This document shows positions 8,590 to 18,168 of a stretch of DNA of 64,000 nucleotides, one piece after another. Each line of letters begins with the position of its first letter. Within the stretch, counting starts at the first letter, position 1. A model generated the notes under the pieces. That model did not search any database. It saw only the letters and a list, made by a program, of their open reading frames with translations, and was not told where the DNA came from. The translations under genes and the position numbers were made by a program. Source of the DNA: Burkholderia stagnalis (lineage in GTDB: Bacteria > Pseudomonadota > Gammaproteobacteria > Burkholderiales > Burkholderiaceae); NCBI RefSeq assembly GCF_902830275.1, contig NZ_CADESW010000014.1, positions 124,001-188,000 on the forward strand, written 5' to 3'.

Positions 8590-9234
8590 ATGAAAGACCG
8601 TCTCTTCGCAAAACTTTCCGGGGTGGTGGTGGCCTGCGGCGTGATCGCCGGTTGCACGACCACGCCCACGCCGCCGACCGCCGAAGTGTTCAACAAGTCG
8701 CTGTCCGACGCAGACGCCGTCGCGAAGGCGGGCGACCAGGACCGCGCGCTGAGCCTCTACCAGGCGCTTGCGAAGGCAGACCCGACGCGCGAGGAACCGT
8801 GGTCGCGCATCGCGCAGATCCAGTTTGCGCAGAATCACTACGGCCAGGCGATCGTCGCCGCGCAGGAAGCGCTGCAGCGCGACAACACCGACCGCCAGGC
8901 CAAGAGCGTGCTGGCCGTCGCCGGCCTGCGGATCGCGACGCAGTCGCTCGGCGAGCTGCGCCAGGACGCGTCGCTCGCGGGCGACGCGAAATCGGACGCG
9001 CAGACGCTCGCGAAGCAGCTGCGCGACACGCTCGGCGAATCCGCGCTGTTCCCGCCGGAGCAGCGCGCCGCGAAGCCGCGGCCGCCGCGCCGCATCGTGC
9101 ATCGCGGCAAGGGCCCGGCCGCGCCGGCCGCCGCCGAAGCGGCTGCGACCGCACCTGCCGCGAACACCGCGGCGCCCGCCGCCGCCGCCGCGCCGCAGAA
9201 GGGCGGGGCAGACCCGTTCAGCGCGCTGCGCTGA
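8590..9234 (+). CDS. T6SS-associated TPR lipoprotein (214 aa)
   Basis: The signal peptide ends in the lipobox VIAGC (Cys22), so the product is a lipoprotein facing the periplasm. Residues about 35-115 form TPR-like helical repeats (ALSLYQALAKADPTREEPWSRIA, then AQNHYGQAIVAAQEAL). The last 50 residues are Ala/Pro-rich and low in complexity. It is the first gene of the operon that continues with tssB 49 nt downstream. Proteins of this kind occupy the same place in other Burkholderia T6SS-1 clusters and are not among the 13 core subunits. A structural or assembly role at the outer membrane is a guess from the domain type. Confidence 0.85.
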   Translation: MKDRLFAKLSGVVVACGVIAGCTTTPTPPTAEVFNKSLSDADAVAKAGDQDRALSLYQALAKADPTREEPWSRIAQIQFAQNHYGQAIVAAQEALQRDNTDRQAKSVLAVAGLRIATQSLGELRQDASLAGDAKSDAQTLAKQLRDTLGESALFPPEQRAAKPRPPRRIVHRGKGPAAPAAAEAAATAPAANTAAPAAAAAPQKGGADPFSALR

Positions 9235-9283
9235 GCCGGACGCGACGATAACAACACCATCAATCTGAACCTGGGAGCCGTCG

Positions 9284-9799
9284 ATGGCCAAGAACGAGAG
9301 CATTCAGAAGCGCCTGCAGAAAATACGGCCGCCGCGCGTCCAGCTGACCTATGAGGTCGAGAAGGGCGACGCGATCGAGGTGAAGGAACTGCCGTTCGTC
9401 GTCGGGGTCGTCGGCGATCTGGCGGGCCAGTCGGAAATCGAGCAGCCGAAGCTGCGCGACCGCAAGTTCGTCAACATCGATCGCGACAACTTCGACGACG
9501 TGATGAAGGCGATCGAGCCGCGCGCGGCGTTCCAGGTGGAAAACCGCCTGAGCCCGGAAGGCGGCAAGTTCGCGGTGGACCTGAAGTTCCGCTCGCTGTC
9601 GGATTTCAGTCCGGACGAGGTGGTGGAGCAGGTCGAGCCGCTGCGCCGCCTGCTCGAGGCGCGCTCGAAGCTCGCCGACCTGCGCAACAAGCTGGCCGGC
9701 AACGACAAGCTCGAGGATCTCCTGTCGGACGTGCTGAAGAACACGCAGCAGCTGCAGGAGCTGGCCAAGGGCACGGGCGGCGACAAAGACGGCGAATGA
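9284..9799 (+). CDS. tssB: T6SS contractile sheath small subunit TssB
   Basis: Small sheath protein that pairs with TssC to form the contractile sleeve around the Hcp tube. Length 171 residues is normal. The N-terminus (SIQKRLQKIRPPRVQLTYEV), then ELPFVVGVVGDLAG and KFVNIDRDNFDDVM, are family hallmarks. tssC follows after 15 nt, as is nearly universal. Confidence 0.98.
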   Translation: MAKNESIQKRLQKIRPPRVQLTYEVEKGDAIEVKELPFVVGVVGDLAGQSEIEQPKLRDRKFVNIDRDNFDDVMKAIEPRAAFQVENRLSPEGGKFAVDLKFRSLSDFSPDEVVEQVEPLRRLLEARSKLADLRNKLAGNDKLEDLLSDVLKNTQQLQELAKGTGGDKDGE

Positions 9800-9814
9800 C
9801 GACGGGGTGTTGAG

Positions 9815-11305
9815 ATGAACCAGCAAACGGCTGCGGCCCAGACGAGCGGCGCGGAATACGCCGCCGGGACTTCGCTGCTCGACGATATCGTCGAGAAGAG
9901 CAAGGTCGCGAAATCCGATTCCGAACATGCCCGCGCGAAGGACCTGATCGGCGAGCTCGTGCACCAGGTGCTCGACGGCACGGTGATCGTGTCGGACAAC
10001 CTGTCGGCGACGATCGACGCGCGCGTCGCGGAGCTCGACCGGCTGATCTCCACGCAGCTTTCCGCGGTGATGCATGCGCCGGAATTCCAGCGCCTCGAAA
10101 GCACGTGGCGCGGGATGGACTACCTGGTCAAGGAAAGCAACACGGGCCAGACGATCAAGATCAAGGCGCTGCATGCGCCGAAGCGCGACCTCGTGCGCGA
10201 TTTCAAGGGCGCGAGCGAGTTCGACCAGAGCGCGCTGTTCAAGAAGGTCTACGAAGAGGAATTCGGCACGTTCGGCGGCTCGCCGTTCGGCGCGCTGATC
10301 GGCGATTACGAGATCTCCCGCCAGCCGGAAGACCTGTACTTCATCGAGCAGATGTCGCACGTCGCGGCAGCGGCGCACGCGCCGTTCATCGCGTCGGCGT
10401 CGCCGGAGCTGATGGGCCTCGAATCGTTCGCCGACCTCGGCAAGCCGCGCGACCTCGGCAAGGTGTTCGACACGGTCGAGTACACGAAGTGGAAGTCGTT
10501 CCGCGATTCCGAGGATTCGCGCTACGTCGGCCTCACGCTGCCGCGCTTCCTCGGCCGCCTGCCGTTCAATCCGAAGGACGGCCAGACCGCGGAGAACTTC
10601 AACTTCGTCGAGGACGTCGACGGCACCGATCACGACAAGTACCTGTGGTGCAACGCGTCGTGGGCATTCGCCGCGCGCCTCACGGCGGCGTTCGACGATT
10701 TCGGCTGGTGCGCGGCGATCCGCGGCGTCGAAGGCGGCGGCCTGGTCGAGGATCTGCCGACCCACACGTTCAAGACCGACGACGGCGAGATCGCGCTGAA
10801 GTGCCCGACCGAGATCGCGATCACCGACCGCCGCGAGAAGGAGCTGAGCGACCTCGGCTTCATCCCGCTCGTCCATTGCAAGAATTCAGATTACGCCGCG
10901 TTCTTCGCCGCGCAATCGGTGCAGAAGCCCAAAAAATACAGCACCGACAGCGCCAATGCGAACGCCGTCCTGTCCGCCCAGCTGCAGTACATCTTCTCGG
11001 TATCGCGCGTCGCGCACTACCTGAAGTCGATGATGCGGGACAAGATCGGCAGCTTCGCGTCGGCGCAGAACGTCGAGACGTTCCTCAACCGGTGGATTTC
11101 GCAATATGTCCTGCTCGACGACAACGCGACGCAGGAACAGAAGGCGCAATTCCCGCTGCGCGAGGCATCCGTACAAGTGTCGGAGATTCCGGGCAAGCCG
11201 GGCTCGTATCGTTCGGTCGCGTTCCTGCGCCCGCACTTTCAGCTCGACGAACTCTCGATTTCTCTGCGACTTGTCGCTGATCTGCCCAAACCGGCAAATT
11301 CATAA
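9815..11305 (+). CDS. tssC: T6SS contractile sheath large subunit TssC
   Basis: Large sheath subunit, 496 residues. Family features include PEFQRLESTWRGMDYLVKE, the YEISRQPEDLYFIEQMSHVA region, and the C-terminal half with ADFAEDVDGT-like sheath-domain strands. Its N-terminal segment is the usual target of the ClpV ATPase encoded 4 kb downstream, which disassembles contracted sheaths. It lies in the same operon as tssB and hcp. Confidence 0.98.
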   Translation: MNQQTAAAQTSGAEYAAGTSLLDDIVEKSKVAKSDSEHARAKDLIGELVHQVLDGTVIVSDNLSATIDARVAELDRLISTQLSAVMHAPEFQRLESTWRGMDYLVKESNTGQTIKIKALHAPKRDLVRDFKGASEFDQSALFKKVYEEEFGTFGGSPFGALIGDYEISRQPEDLYFIEQMSHVAAAAHAPFIASASPELMGLESFADLGKPRDLGKVFDTVEYTKWKSFRDSEDSRYVGLTLPRFLGRLPFNPKDGQTAENFNFVEDVDGTDHDKYLWCNASWAFAARLTAAFDDFGWCAAIRGVEGGGLVEDLPTHTFKTDDGEIALKCPTEIAITDRREKELSDLGFIPLVHCKNSDYAAFFAAQSVQKPKKYSTDSANANAVLSAQLQYIFSVSRVAHYLKSMMRDKIGSFASAQNVETFLNRWISQYVLLDDNATQEQKAQFPLREASVQVSEIPGKPGSYRSVAFLRPHFQLDELSISLRLVADLPKPANS

Positions 11306-11376
11306 GCGAAGCCAATCGCCCGGGCGGGCCGCCTGGGTAGGACGTTAAAACCACCTCTTTGGGGAGTCGAAGGGCC

Positions 11377-11880
11377 ATGTTAGACATGTATCTGAAGTTC
11401 GGTAATCCGGCCATCAAGGGCGAGTCCGCGGACAAGGACCACGCCAGCTGGATTGAACTGAAATCCTGGGACCATTCCATCATCCAGCCGCGCTCGGCCA
11501 CTGCGTCGACGGCCGGCGGCCATACGTCGGAGCGTTGCGAGCACGGCGACATGGTGTTCACGAAGGAAATCGATTCGTCGAGCCCGCTGCTGTACCAGCA
11601 CGCGTCGGGCGGCACGACGTTCGATGAAGTCACGATCGACTTCATGCGTTCGGACGGCGAAGGCCAGCGCGTCAAGTACCTCGAGGTCAAGCTGAAGTAC
11701 GTGATCATCTCGAGCGTGACGCCGAGCGTTCAGAAGGAAGGCCTGCCGCACGAGACCTTCTCGCTGAAGTACGCGGCGGTGCAGTGGAAGCAGACGCAGC
11801 AGAAGATCGGCGGCAACCAGGGCGGCAACACGCAGGGCGCCTGGAGCCTGACGAAGAACGACAAGACCTACGCGGTCTAA
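11377..11880 (+). CDS. hcp: T6SS tube protein Hcp
   Basis: Hexameric ring protein that stacks into the inner tube and is exported on firing. The 167-residue product starts MLDMYLKFG at 11377, with GGGGAG about 10 nt upstream. An in-frame start six codons earlier would run through the ribosome site. GESADKDHASWIELKSWDH, EVTIDFMRSDG and the C-terminal SLTKNDKTYAV fit the Hcp1 family. A strong hairpin with a T-run sits 10 nt after the stop, so hcp messages should outnumber those of the downstream baseplate genes. Confidence 0.97.
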   Translation: MLDMYLKFGNPAIKGESADKDHASWIELKSWDHSIIQPRSATASTAGGHTSERCEHGDMVFTKEIDSSSPLLYQHASGGTTFDEVTIDFMRSDGEGQRVKYLEVKLKYVIISSVTPSVQKEGLPHETFSLKYAAVQWKQTQQKIGGNQGGNTQGAWSLTKNDKTYAV

Positions 11881-11889
11881 GGTCGGTTG

Positions 11890-11924
11890 CGGCAACGGGG
11901 CGCGCGTCGTCCCGTTGCCGTTTT
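11890..11924 (+). terminator. Intra-operon terminator/attenuator after hcp
   Basis: A perfect 10-bp stem (CGGCAACGGG 11890-11899, CCCGTTGCCG 11911-11920), an 11-nt loop, then TTTT. It lies between hcp and tssE, with no obvious new promoter after it, so it probably acts as a partial terminator that sets expression ratios. Confidence 0.7.
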
Positions 11925-11944
11925 CGCTGCATGGCACCGGCCCG

Positions 11945-12430
11945 ATGAAACGATTCGAACCAAGCTTTCTCGACAAGCTGTTCGACGACGAACCGCACCT
12001 GCCGGCGTCCGCCGCGATGCGGCAATTGTCGCTGGACGAGCTGAAGAACACGGTCGCCCGCGACGTCGAGGCGATCCTCAATACCCGTATCGCGCACACC
12101 GATCACGATCTGGCGACGCTGCCGGAATGCCAGAAATCGGTGCTGACCTACGGGCTGAACGATTTCGCGGGCCTGAGCCTCGCGAGCCATTACGACCGCA
12201 CCTACATCTGCAAGTCGATCCAGCAGGCGATCGCGCGCCATGAGCCGCGCCTGCAACAGGTGCAGGTGACGTTCGAACTCAACGAGCAGTCGACCAACGC
12301 GCTCTATTTCGCGATCCAGGCGCTGCTCGTCGTGCACCCGGCCGAGGAGCCGGTCAATTTCGATGCGATGCTGCAGCCGTCGACGCTGCAGTATTCGGTC
12401 ACGCGCGCGCGCGCCGCGAAATCGCTGTAA
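11945..12430 (+). CDS. tssE: T6SS baseplate protein TssE (gp25-like)
   Basis: Baseplate subunit related to phage T4 gp25, thought to start sheath polymerisation. I chose ATG 11945 (MKRFEPSFLDKLFDD, 161 residues). A TTG at 11915 is in frame but lies inside the hcp terminator hairpin. The gp25-like core includes ELKNTVARDVEAILNTR, LTYGLNDFAGLSL and the arm region with QAIARHEPRLQQVQV. Confidence 0.93.
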   Translation: MKRFEPSFLDKLFDDEPHLPASAAMRQLSLDELKNTVARDVEAILNTRIAHTDHDLATLPECQKSVLTYGLNDFAGLSLASHYDRTYICKSIQQAIARHEPRLQQVQVTFELNEQSTNALYFAIQALLVVHPAEEPVNFDAMLQPSTLQYSVTRARAAKSL

Positions 12431-12508
12431 TTCACGCTGCCGCGCGGGCCGGACCGCCCGGCGGCAGATCAGTTTCCGGCAAGGAAAGAAAGAGCTTCGG
12501 GGTCGTCG

Positions 12509-14344
12509 ATGGAAGAACTGCTGCCGTATTACGAACGCGAATTATCGTTTCTGCGGCGCTATTCGCGGGATTTCGCCGAACGTTACCCGAAGATCGCGGC
12601 GCGGCTCGCGCTGTCGGGCGAGCATTGCGAGGATCCGCACGTCGAGCGGATGATCGAGTCGTTCGCGCTGCTCGGCGCGCGCATCAACAAGAAGCTCGAC
12701 GACGACTACCCCGAATTCACCGAAGCGCTGCTGGAAGTGCTGTATCCGCACTACCTGCGGCCGTTCCCGTCGTGCTCGATCGCGCAGTTCTCGCTCGGTG
12801 CGCCGGGGCAGCAGACCGAGCCGGTGGTCGTCGAGCGCGGCACCGAGCTGAAGAGCCGCCCGATCCGCGGCGTGCAGTGCCGGTTCCGCACCGCGTACGA
12901 CGTGACGCTCGCGCCGATCCGCATCGCCGAGGCGCGCTATACGCCGGTCGCGCTCGCGCCGAGCGCGACGGTGCTGCCGGCCAATGCGACCGGCGTGATC
13001 TCGATCACGTTCGAATCGCTCGCGCCGCAGCTCGATCTCGGCGCGCTGAAGCTGCCGACGCTGCGCGCGCACCTGCACGGCGAGCAGTCGTTCGTCGCCG
13101 CGCTGACCGACTGCCTGTTCGTCAACGTGCTCGGCGCGTACGTCGAGCCGGAGCGCAACGGCCGCTGGACCGGGCTGCGCAAGCTGCCGATCGCGCAGGC
13201 CGGTTTCGACGAGGCCGACGCGCTGATCGACTACCCCGCGAAATCGCATCCGGCGTACCGGCTGCTCACCGAATATTTCGCATTCCCCGACAAGTTCGAC
13301 TTCATCGACTTCGACATCGCCGCGATCGCGCGCGCATCGGGCCGCTGCCAGCGCACGACGCTGCACCTCGTGCTGCAGGACGTGCGCGGCGATTCGCACG
13401 TCGCGCGCCTGCTCGAACTGCTGACGGCGAGCCATTTCCGCCTGTTCTGCACGCCGATCGTCAACCTGTTCCGCCAGCACGGCGAGCCGATCCGCATCAC
13501 GCACCGCGCGGTGTCGTACCCGGTGATCGCCGAGGCGCGGCGCGCGTTCGCGTATGAGGTGTACTCGATCGACTCGGTGAAGCTCGTGCGGCAGCAGGCG
13601 CACGAGGAATCGGTGATCGAGTTCCGGCCGTTCTATTCGCTGCATCACGGCGAATCCGCGCGGGTCGGCCACTACTGGTTCGCGCGCCGCAACGACTGGG
13701 TCGCGCAGAAAAGCCCCGGCTACGAGACCGAGATCTCGATCGTCGACATCGATTTCGAGCCGACGTCGCCGCAGACGGACACGCTGAGCCTCGACCTGAC
13801 CTGCACGAACCGCGACCTGCCGGCGATGCTCGCGTTCGGGCTCGAAGGCGGCGACCTGTTCCAGGAAGGCGGCGCGCAGACCAGCGGCATCTCGCTGCTG
13901 CGCCGCCCGACGCCGAGCGTGCGCTTCGAGCGCGGCCGCTCCGCGCACTGGCGGCTCGTGTCGCACCTCGCGCTCAATCACGTATCGCTGGTCGATCACG
14001 GGCTCGCGCCGCTGAAGGAAATGCTGACGCTGTACGACCTGCGGCGCACCGCGGTGTCGATGCGGCAGATCGACGGGCTCGCGGGCGTCGAGCAGCGCGG
14101 CGCCGTGCAGTGGCTGCCCGGCAAGCCGTTCGCGACCTTCGTGCGCGGCATCGAGATCCGCGTGACGATCGACGAGGAGCACTTCGTCGGCTCGAGCCTC
14201 GCGTCGTTCGTGCGCGTGCTCGACAGCTTCTTCGGGCTGTACGTGCACCTCAACAGTTTCGTTCAACTAGTCGTCGTGTCGAAGCGCACCGGCGAGGAGA
14301 TCATCCGATGCAAGCCCCGGACCGGCGAATCGATCCTGGCGTAG
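12509..14344 (+). CDS. tssF: T6SS baseplate protein TssF
   Basis: Largest baseplate wedge subunit, 611 residues. The N-terminus MEELLPYYERELSFLRRY, then FAERYPKIAARL and HVERMIESFALLGARI, are classic for the family. The C-terminal end includes VRVLDSFFGLYVHLNSFVQL. Its last 37 nt overlap the start of tssG, which fits the 2:1 TssF:TssG wedge complex being made from one coupled message. Confidence 0.97.
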   Translation: MEELLPYYERELSFLRRYSRDFAERYPKIAARLALSGEHCEDPHVERMIESFALLGARINKKLDDDYPEFTEALLEVLYPHYLRPFPSCSIAQFSLGAPGQQTEPVVVERGTELKSRPIRGVQCRFRTAYDVTLAPIRIAEARYTPVALAPSATVLPANATGVISITFESLAPQLDLGALKLPTLRAHLHGEQSFVAALTDCLFVNVLGAYVEPERNGRWTGLRKLPIAQAGFDEADALIDYPAKSHPAYRLLTEYFAFPDKFDFIDFDIAAIARASGRCQRTTLHLVLQDVRGDSHVARLLELLTASHFRLFCTPIVNLFRQHGEPIRITHRAVSYPVIAEARRAFAYEVYSIDSVKLVRQQAHEESVIEFRPFYSLHHGESARVGHYWFARRNDWVAQKSPGYETEISIVDIDFEPTSPQTDTLSLDLTCTNRDLPAMLAFGLEGGDLFQEGGAQTSGISLLRRPTPSVRFERGRSAHWRLVSHLALNHVSLVDHGLAPLKEMLTLYDLRRTAVSMRQIDGLAGVEQRGAVQWLPGKPFATFVRGIEIRVTIDEEHFVGSSLASFVRVLDSFFGLYVHLNSFVQLVVVSKRTGEEIIRCKPRTGESILA

Positions 14345-15408
14345 TCGGCGCGCTGCTCGACGAGCCGCACCGCTTCGAGTTCTTCCAGGCGGTGCGCGTG
14401 CTCGAAGGGCTGTTCGTGCGGCAGGCGACCGACGCGCCCGGCGCGTGGCGGCAGGGCGACGTGCTCGCGCAGCGCGTCGCGTTCCGCAACACGCTGTCGC
14501 TCGGCTTCCCGGCGAGCGAGATCGAGCGCGCGCGCTCGTACGACGCCGACGGCGCACCGCTCGACAGCGACGACGCGCGCGGCGCGGCGCTGTCGGCCGG
14601 CGAGCTCGGCCGCGTCGAGCTGACGCCCGCGTTCTTCGGGCTGCTCGGCACGCAGGGCGCGCTGCCGCTGCACTACACCGAGCAGATCGTCGCGCGCGAG
14701 TACCTGAAGCGCGACCACGCGGCGCGCGCGTTCTTCGACGTGTTCTCGAACCGCGCGACCGCGCTGTTCTACGCCGCGTGGAAGAAATACCGGCTGCCGT
14801 TCCATTACGAGCTCGACCGCGACGAGCGCTATCTGCCGCTCTTGCTCGCGATCGCGGGCGTGACGAGCGACGACGTGCGCGACAGCCTGCAGGCGGGCGC
14901 GGGCGGCGTGCTCGACGAGGCGGTGGCCGGCTACGCGCTGGCCGCGCGGCACCGGCCGATGTCGGCCGCCTACCTGCAGCGCACGCTGTCCGACTACTTC
15001 CGCGTGCCGGTGAAGATCGACCAGTTCGTCGGCAAGTGGTACGACGTGCCGGCCGACCAGCTGAGCGTGCTCGGCGAAGTCAACGCGGTGCTCGGCGCGA
15101 CCGCGCTCGTCGGCGAGCGCGTGTGGCAGCGCGACATGCGCGCGCGGATCGTGATCGGGCCGCTGTCGAAGCGCGACTACGAGGCGTTCCTGCCCGGCGG
15201 CGCGCAGGCGGTCGCGCTCGAGCGGATGCTGACGCTGCTCGCCGGCCTCACGCTCGAATACGAGGTCAAGCTCGTGCTGAAGCGCACCGAAGTCGGCGCG
15301 AGCGTGCTCGGCGCGGGTTCGCGGCTCGGCTGGGACGCGTTCCTCTGCACGCGCGACGCGACCGAGGATCGCTCGGACGCGCGCTACGAGCTGCACGTGA
15401 TTCACTGA
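14308..15408 (+). CDS. tssG: T6SS baseplate protein TssG
   Basis: Baseplate wedge partner of TssF, 366 residues from ATG 14308 (MQAPDRRIDPGVVGALLDEP). RFEFFQAVRVLEGLF, then VELTPAFFGLLGTQGALPLHYTE, and the C-terminal LGWDAFLCT block match the family. The same frame is open much further left, but that is the shadow of tssF. It overlaps tssF by 37 nt; clpV follows after 44 nt. Confidence 0.96.
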   Translation: MQAPDRRIDPGVVGALLDEPHRFEFFQAVRVLEGLFVRQATDAPGAWRQGDVLAQRVAFRNTLSLGFPASEIERARSYDADGAPLDSDDARGAALSAGELGRVELTPAFFGLLGTQGALPLHYTEQIVAREYLKRDHAARAFFDVFSNRATALFYAAWKKYRLPFHYELDRDERYLPLLLAIAGVTSDDVRDSLQAGAGGVLDEAVAGYALAARHRPMSAAYLQRTLSDYFRVPVKIDQFVGKWYDVPADQLSVLGEVNAVLGATALVGERVWQRDMRARIVIGPLSKRDYEAFLPGGAQAVALERMLTLLAGLTLEYEVKLVLKRTEVGASVLGAGSRLGWDAFLCTRDATEDRSDARYELHVIH

Positions 15409-15452
15409 TTCCGGACAACAACAAGCACGCAATCGAACCTGAGACCGACTCC

Positions 15453-18125
15453 ATGAGCACGCCCCTGAAGACCCTGATCCTGAAACTGAATCCGCTGTGC
15501 CGGCAGGCGGCCGAGCGCGCGGCGAGCGCGTGCCTGGCCCGCGGCCACTACGAGGTCGACCTGGAGCACCTGTTCCTCGCGCTGCTCGAGCAGCCGGCCG
15601 GCGACCTGCCGCTCGCGCTGCGCGCGAGCCGCGTCGATCCGCATGCGCTGCGCGCGGACCTCGAGCGCGAGCTGACGCGCCTGAAGACCGGCAACACGCG
15701 CACGCCGGTGTTCTCGGTGCACCTGATCGCGCTGTTCGAGCAGGCCTGGCTGATCGCGTCGCTCGACTCGCAGCTCGGCCGGATCCGCTCCGGGCATCTG
15801 CTGCTCGCGCTGCTCACCGCGCCGGACCTCGCGCAGTTCGCGCAGCGGATGTCGCCGCAGTTCGCCGAAATCCGCGTGACGGACCTGAAGCACAAGTTCG
15901 ACGAGATCACCGCCGGCTCGAGCGAGGCCGAGCCGCGCCAGGGCGATGAGGAAGACGACGGCGACCTGCCGTCCGCCGCGGCGGACGGGGCGCCCGTGGC
16001 CGGGCCGTCGAAGACGCCCGCGCTCGACACGTACACGACCAACCTCACGCAGCGCGCGCGCGACGGCAAGATCGACCCGGTGATCGGCCGCGAGGCGGAG
16101 ATCCGCCAGGCGATCGACATCCTGATGCGGCGCCGCCAGAACAACCCGATCATGACGGGCGAGGCGGGCGTCGGCAAAACGGCCGTCGTCGAAGGGCTCG
16201 CGCTGCGCATCGCGGCCGACGACGTGCCGCCGCCGTTGCGCGGCGTCGCGCTGCACGTGCTCGATATGGGGCTGCTGCAGGCCGGCGCGAGCGTGAAGGG
16301 CGAGTTCGAGAACCGGCTGAAGAGCGTGATCGACGAGGTGAAGAAGAGTGCGCACCCGATCATCCTGTTCATCGACGAGGCGCACACGATCATCGGCGCG
16401 GGCGGGCAGGCGGGCCAGAACGACGCGGCCAACCTGCTGAAGCCGGCGCTCGCGCGCGGCGAGCTGCGCACCATCGCGGCGACCACGTGGAGCGAGTACA
16501 AGAAGTATTTCGAAAAGGATGCGGCGCTCGCGCGGCGCTTCCAGGTCGTGAAGGTCGAGGAGCCGAGCGAGCCGCTTGCGGCGGCGATGCTGCGCGGGAT
16601 GGCCGGGCTGATGGAGCAGCACTTCAACGTGCGGATCCTCGACGACGCGATCACCGAGGCCGTGCGCCTGTCGCACCGCTACATCAGCGGCCGCCAGCTG
16701 CCGGACAAGGCGATCAGCGTGCTCGACACCGCGTGCGCGAAGGTCGCGCTCGCGCAGAGCGCGACGCCCGCCGCGATCGACGACACGAAGAAGCGCATCG
16801 AGCGGATCGACGCGGAAATCGCGTCGCTCGAACGCGAGGCGGCGAGCGGCGCCGCGCATGACGAGCGGCTCGGCGAGCTGCGCGGCGCGCGCGACGCGGC
16901 GCTCGTGCAACTCGCAGCCGACGAGGCGCGCTACGAATCGGAGCGCGTGATCGTCGCGGAAATCACCGGGCTGCGCACCGCGCTCGACAGCGCGCGCGGC
17001 CCGTCCGAGGACGGCCAGCCGGTCGACGTGCAGGCCACCCGCGAGAAGCTCGCGGAACGCGTCGCGGCGCTGCATGCGCTGCAAGGCGGCGAGCCGATGG
17101 TGCCGCTGCAGGTCGACGGCCACGTGGTGGCCGAGATCGTCGCGTCTTGGACGGGCATTCCGCTCGGCCGGATGGTGAAGGACGAGATCGGCACGGTGCT
17201 GAACCTGCAGCCGCTGCTCGCCGCGCGCGTGATCGGCCAGGATCATGCGCTGGACGCGATCGCGCAGCGCGTGCGCACCGCATCGGCGAGCCTCGAGGAT
17301 CCGAACAAGCCGCGCGGCGTGTTCATGTTCGTCGGGCCGTCGGGCGTCGGCAAGACCGAGACCGCGCTCGCGCTGGCCGACATCCTGTACGGCGGCGAAC
17401 GCAAGATGGTCACGATCAACATGAGCGAGTACCAGGAGGCGCACAGCGTGTCGGGCCTGAAGGGCTCGCCGCCGGGCTACGTCGGCTACGGCGAGGGCGG
17501 CGTGCTGACCGAGGCGGTGCGCCGCAACCCGTATTCGGTCGTGCTGCTCGACGAGGTCGAGAAGGCGCACCCGGACGTGCTCGAGATGTTCTTCCAGGTG
17601 TTCGACAAGGGCATGATGGACGACGCCGAAGGGCGCGAGATCGACTTCCGCAACACGCTGATCATCCTGACGTCGAACGTCGGCTCGTCGGCGGTGATGC
17701 AGGCGTGCCTCAACAAGCCGGCGGAGGAACTGCCCGATCCGGACGCGCTCGCCGAAGCGCTGCGCCCGCAGCTGTACAAGACGTTCAAGCCCGCGTTCCT
17801 CGGCCGCATGAAGGTCGTGCCGTACTACCCGATTTCCGACGACGTGCTCGCCGAGATCATCGAGCTGAAGCTGGACCGCATCCGCCGCCGGATCGACGCG
17901 AACCACAAGGCCGTGTTCGAATGGGACGAGTCGCTCGTCGACGCGGTGCTCGCGCGCTGCACCGAGGTCGACTCGGGCGCCCGCAACGTCGACCACATCC
18001 TGAACGGCACGCTGCTGCCGGAGATCGCGGGCCACGTGCTGGGCCGGATCGCCGACGGCGCGGCCATCGCGCGCATCGCGGTGCGCGCGGACGACGCGGG
18101 CGAGTTCGTCTACACGGTCGAATGA
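15453..18125 (+). CDS. clpV: T6SS sheath-recycling AAA+ ATPase ClpV (TssH)
   Basis: Hexameric unfoldase that takes apart contracted TssBC sheaths so that subunits can be reused. 890 residues from ATG 15453. It has a Clp-N domain (about residues 10-160) that reads TssC, a first AAA module with Walker A GEAGVGKTAV and Walker B ILFIDEAHT, a middle coiled-coil region, and a second AAA module with GPSGVGKTETALALAD and VVLLDEVEKAHPDV. An acidic linker (DEEDDGDLPSAAADG) joins the N-domain to the first AAA module. It sits in the operon between tssG and tssA. Confidence 0.98.
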   Translation: MSTPLKTLILKLNPLCRQAAERAASACLARGHYEVDLEHLFLALLEQPAGDLPLALRASRVDPHALRADLERELTRLKTGNTRTPVFSVHLIALFEQAWLIASLDSQLGRIRSGHLLLALLTAPDLAQFAQRMSPQFAEIRVTDLKHKFDEITAGSSEAEPRQGDEEDDGDLPSAAADGAPVAGPSKTPALDTYTTNLTQRARDGKIDPVIGREAEIRQAIDILMRRRQNNPIMTGEAGVGKTAVVEGLALRIAADDVPPPLRGVALHVLDMGLLQAGASVKGEFENRLKSVIDEVKKSAHPIILFIDEAHTIIGAGGQAGQNDAANLLKPALARGELRTIAATTWSEYKKYFEKDAALARRFQVVKVEEPSEPLAAAMLRGMAGLMEQHFNVRILDDAITEAVRLSHRYISGRQLPDKAISVLDTACAKVALAQSATPAAIDDTKKRIERIDAEIASLEREAASGAAHDERLGELRGARDAALVQLAADEARYESERVIVAEITGLRTALDSARGPSEDGQPVDVQATREKLAERVAALHALQGGEPMVPLQVDGHVVAEIVASWTGIPLGRMVKDEIGTVLNLQPLLAARVIGQDHALDAIAQRVRTASASLEDPNKPRGVFMFVGPSGVGKTETALALADILYGGERKMVTINMSEYQEAHSVSGLKGSPPGYVGYGEGGVLTEAVRRNPYSVVLLDEVEKAHPDVLEMFFQVFDKGMMDDAEGREIDFRNTLIILTSNVGSSAVMQACLNKPAEELPDPDALAEALRPQLYKTFKPAFLGRMKVVPYYPISDDVLAEIIELKLDRIRRRIDANHKAVFEWDESLVDAVLARCTEVDSGARNVDHILNGTLLPEIAGHVLGRIADGAAIARIAVRADDAGEFVYTVE

Positions 18126-18168
18126 GCCCTGCGCGAGCCCTTACATGCATCAACGGATTCACTGAACC

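Noticed and set aside
15402-18035. Long minus-strand open frame opposite clpV
   Set aside because: Same antisense-shadow composition; ClpV motifs on the plus strand explain the conservation.
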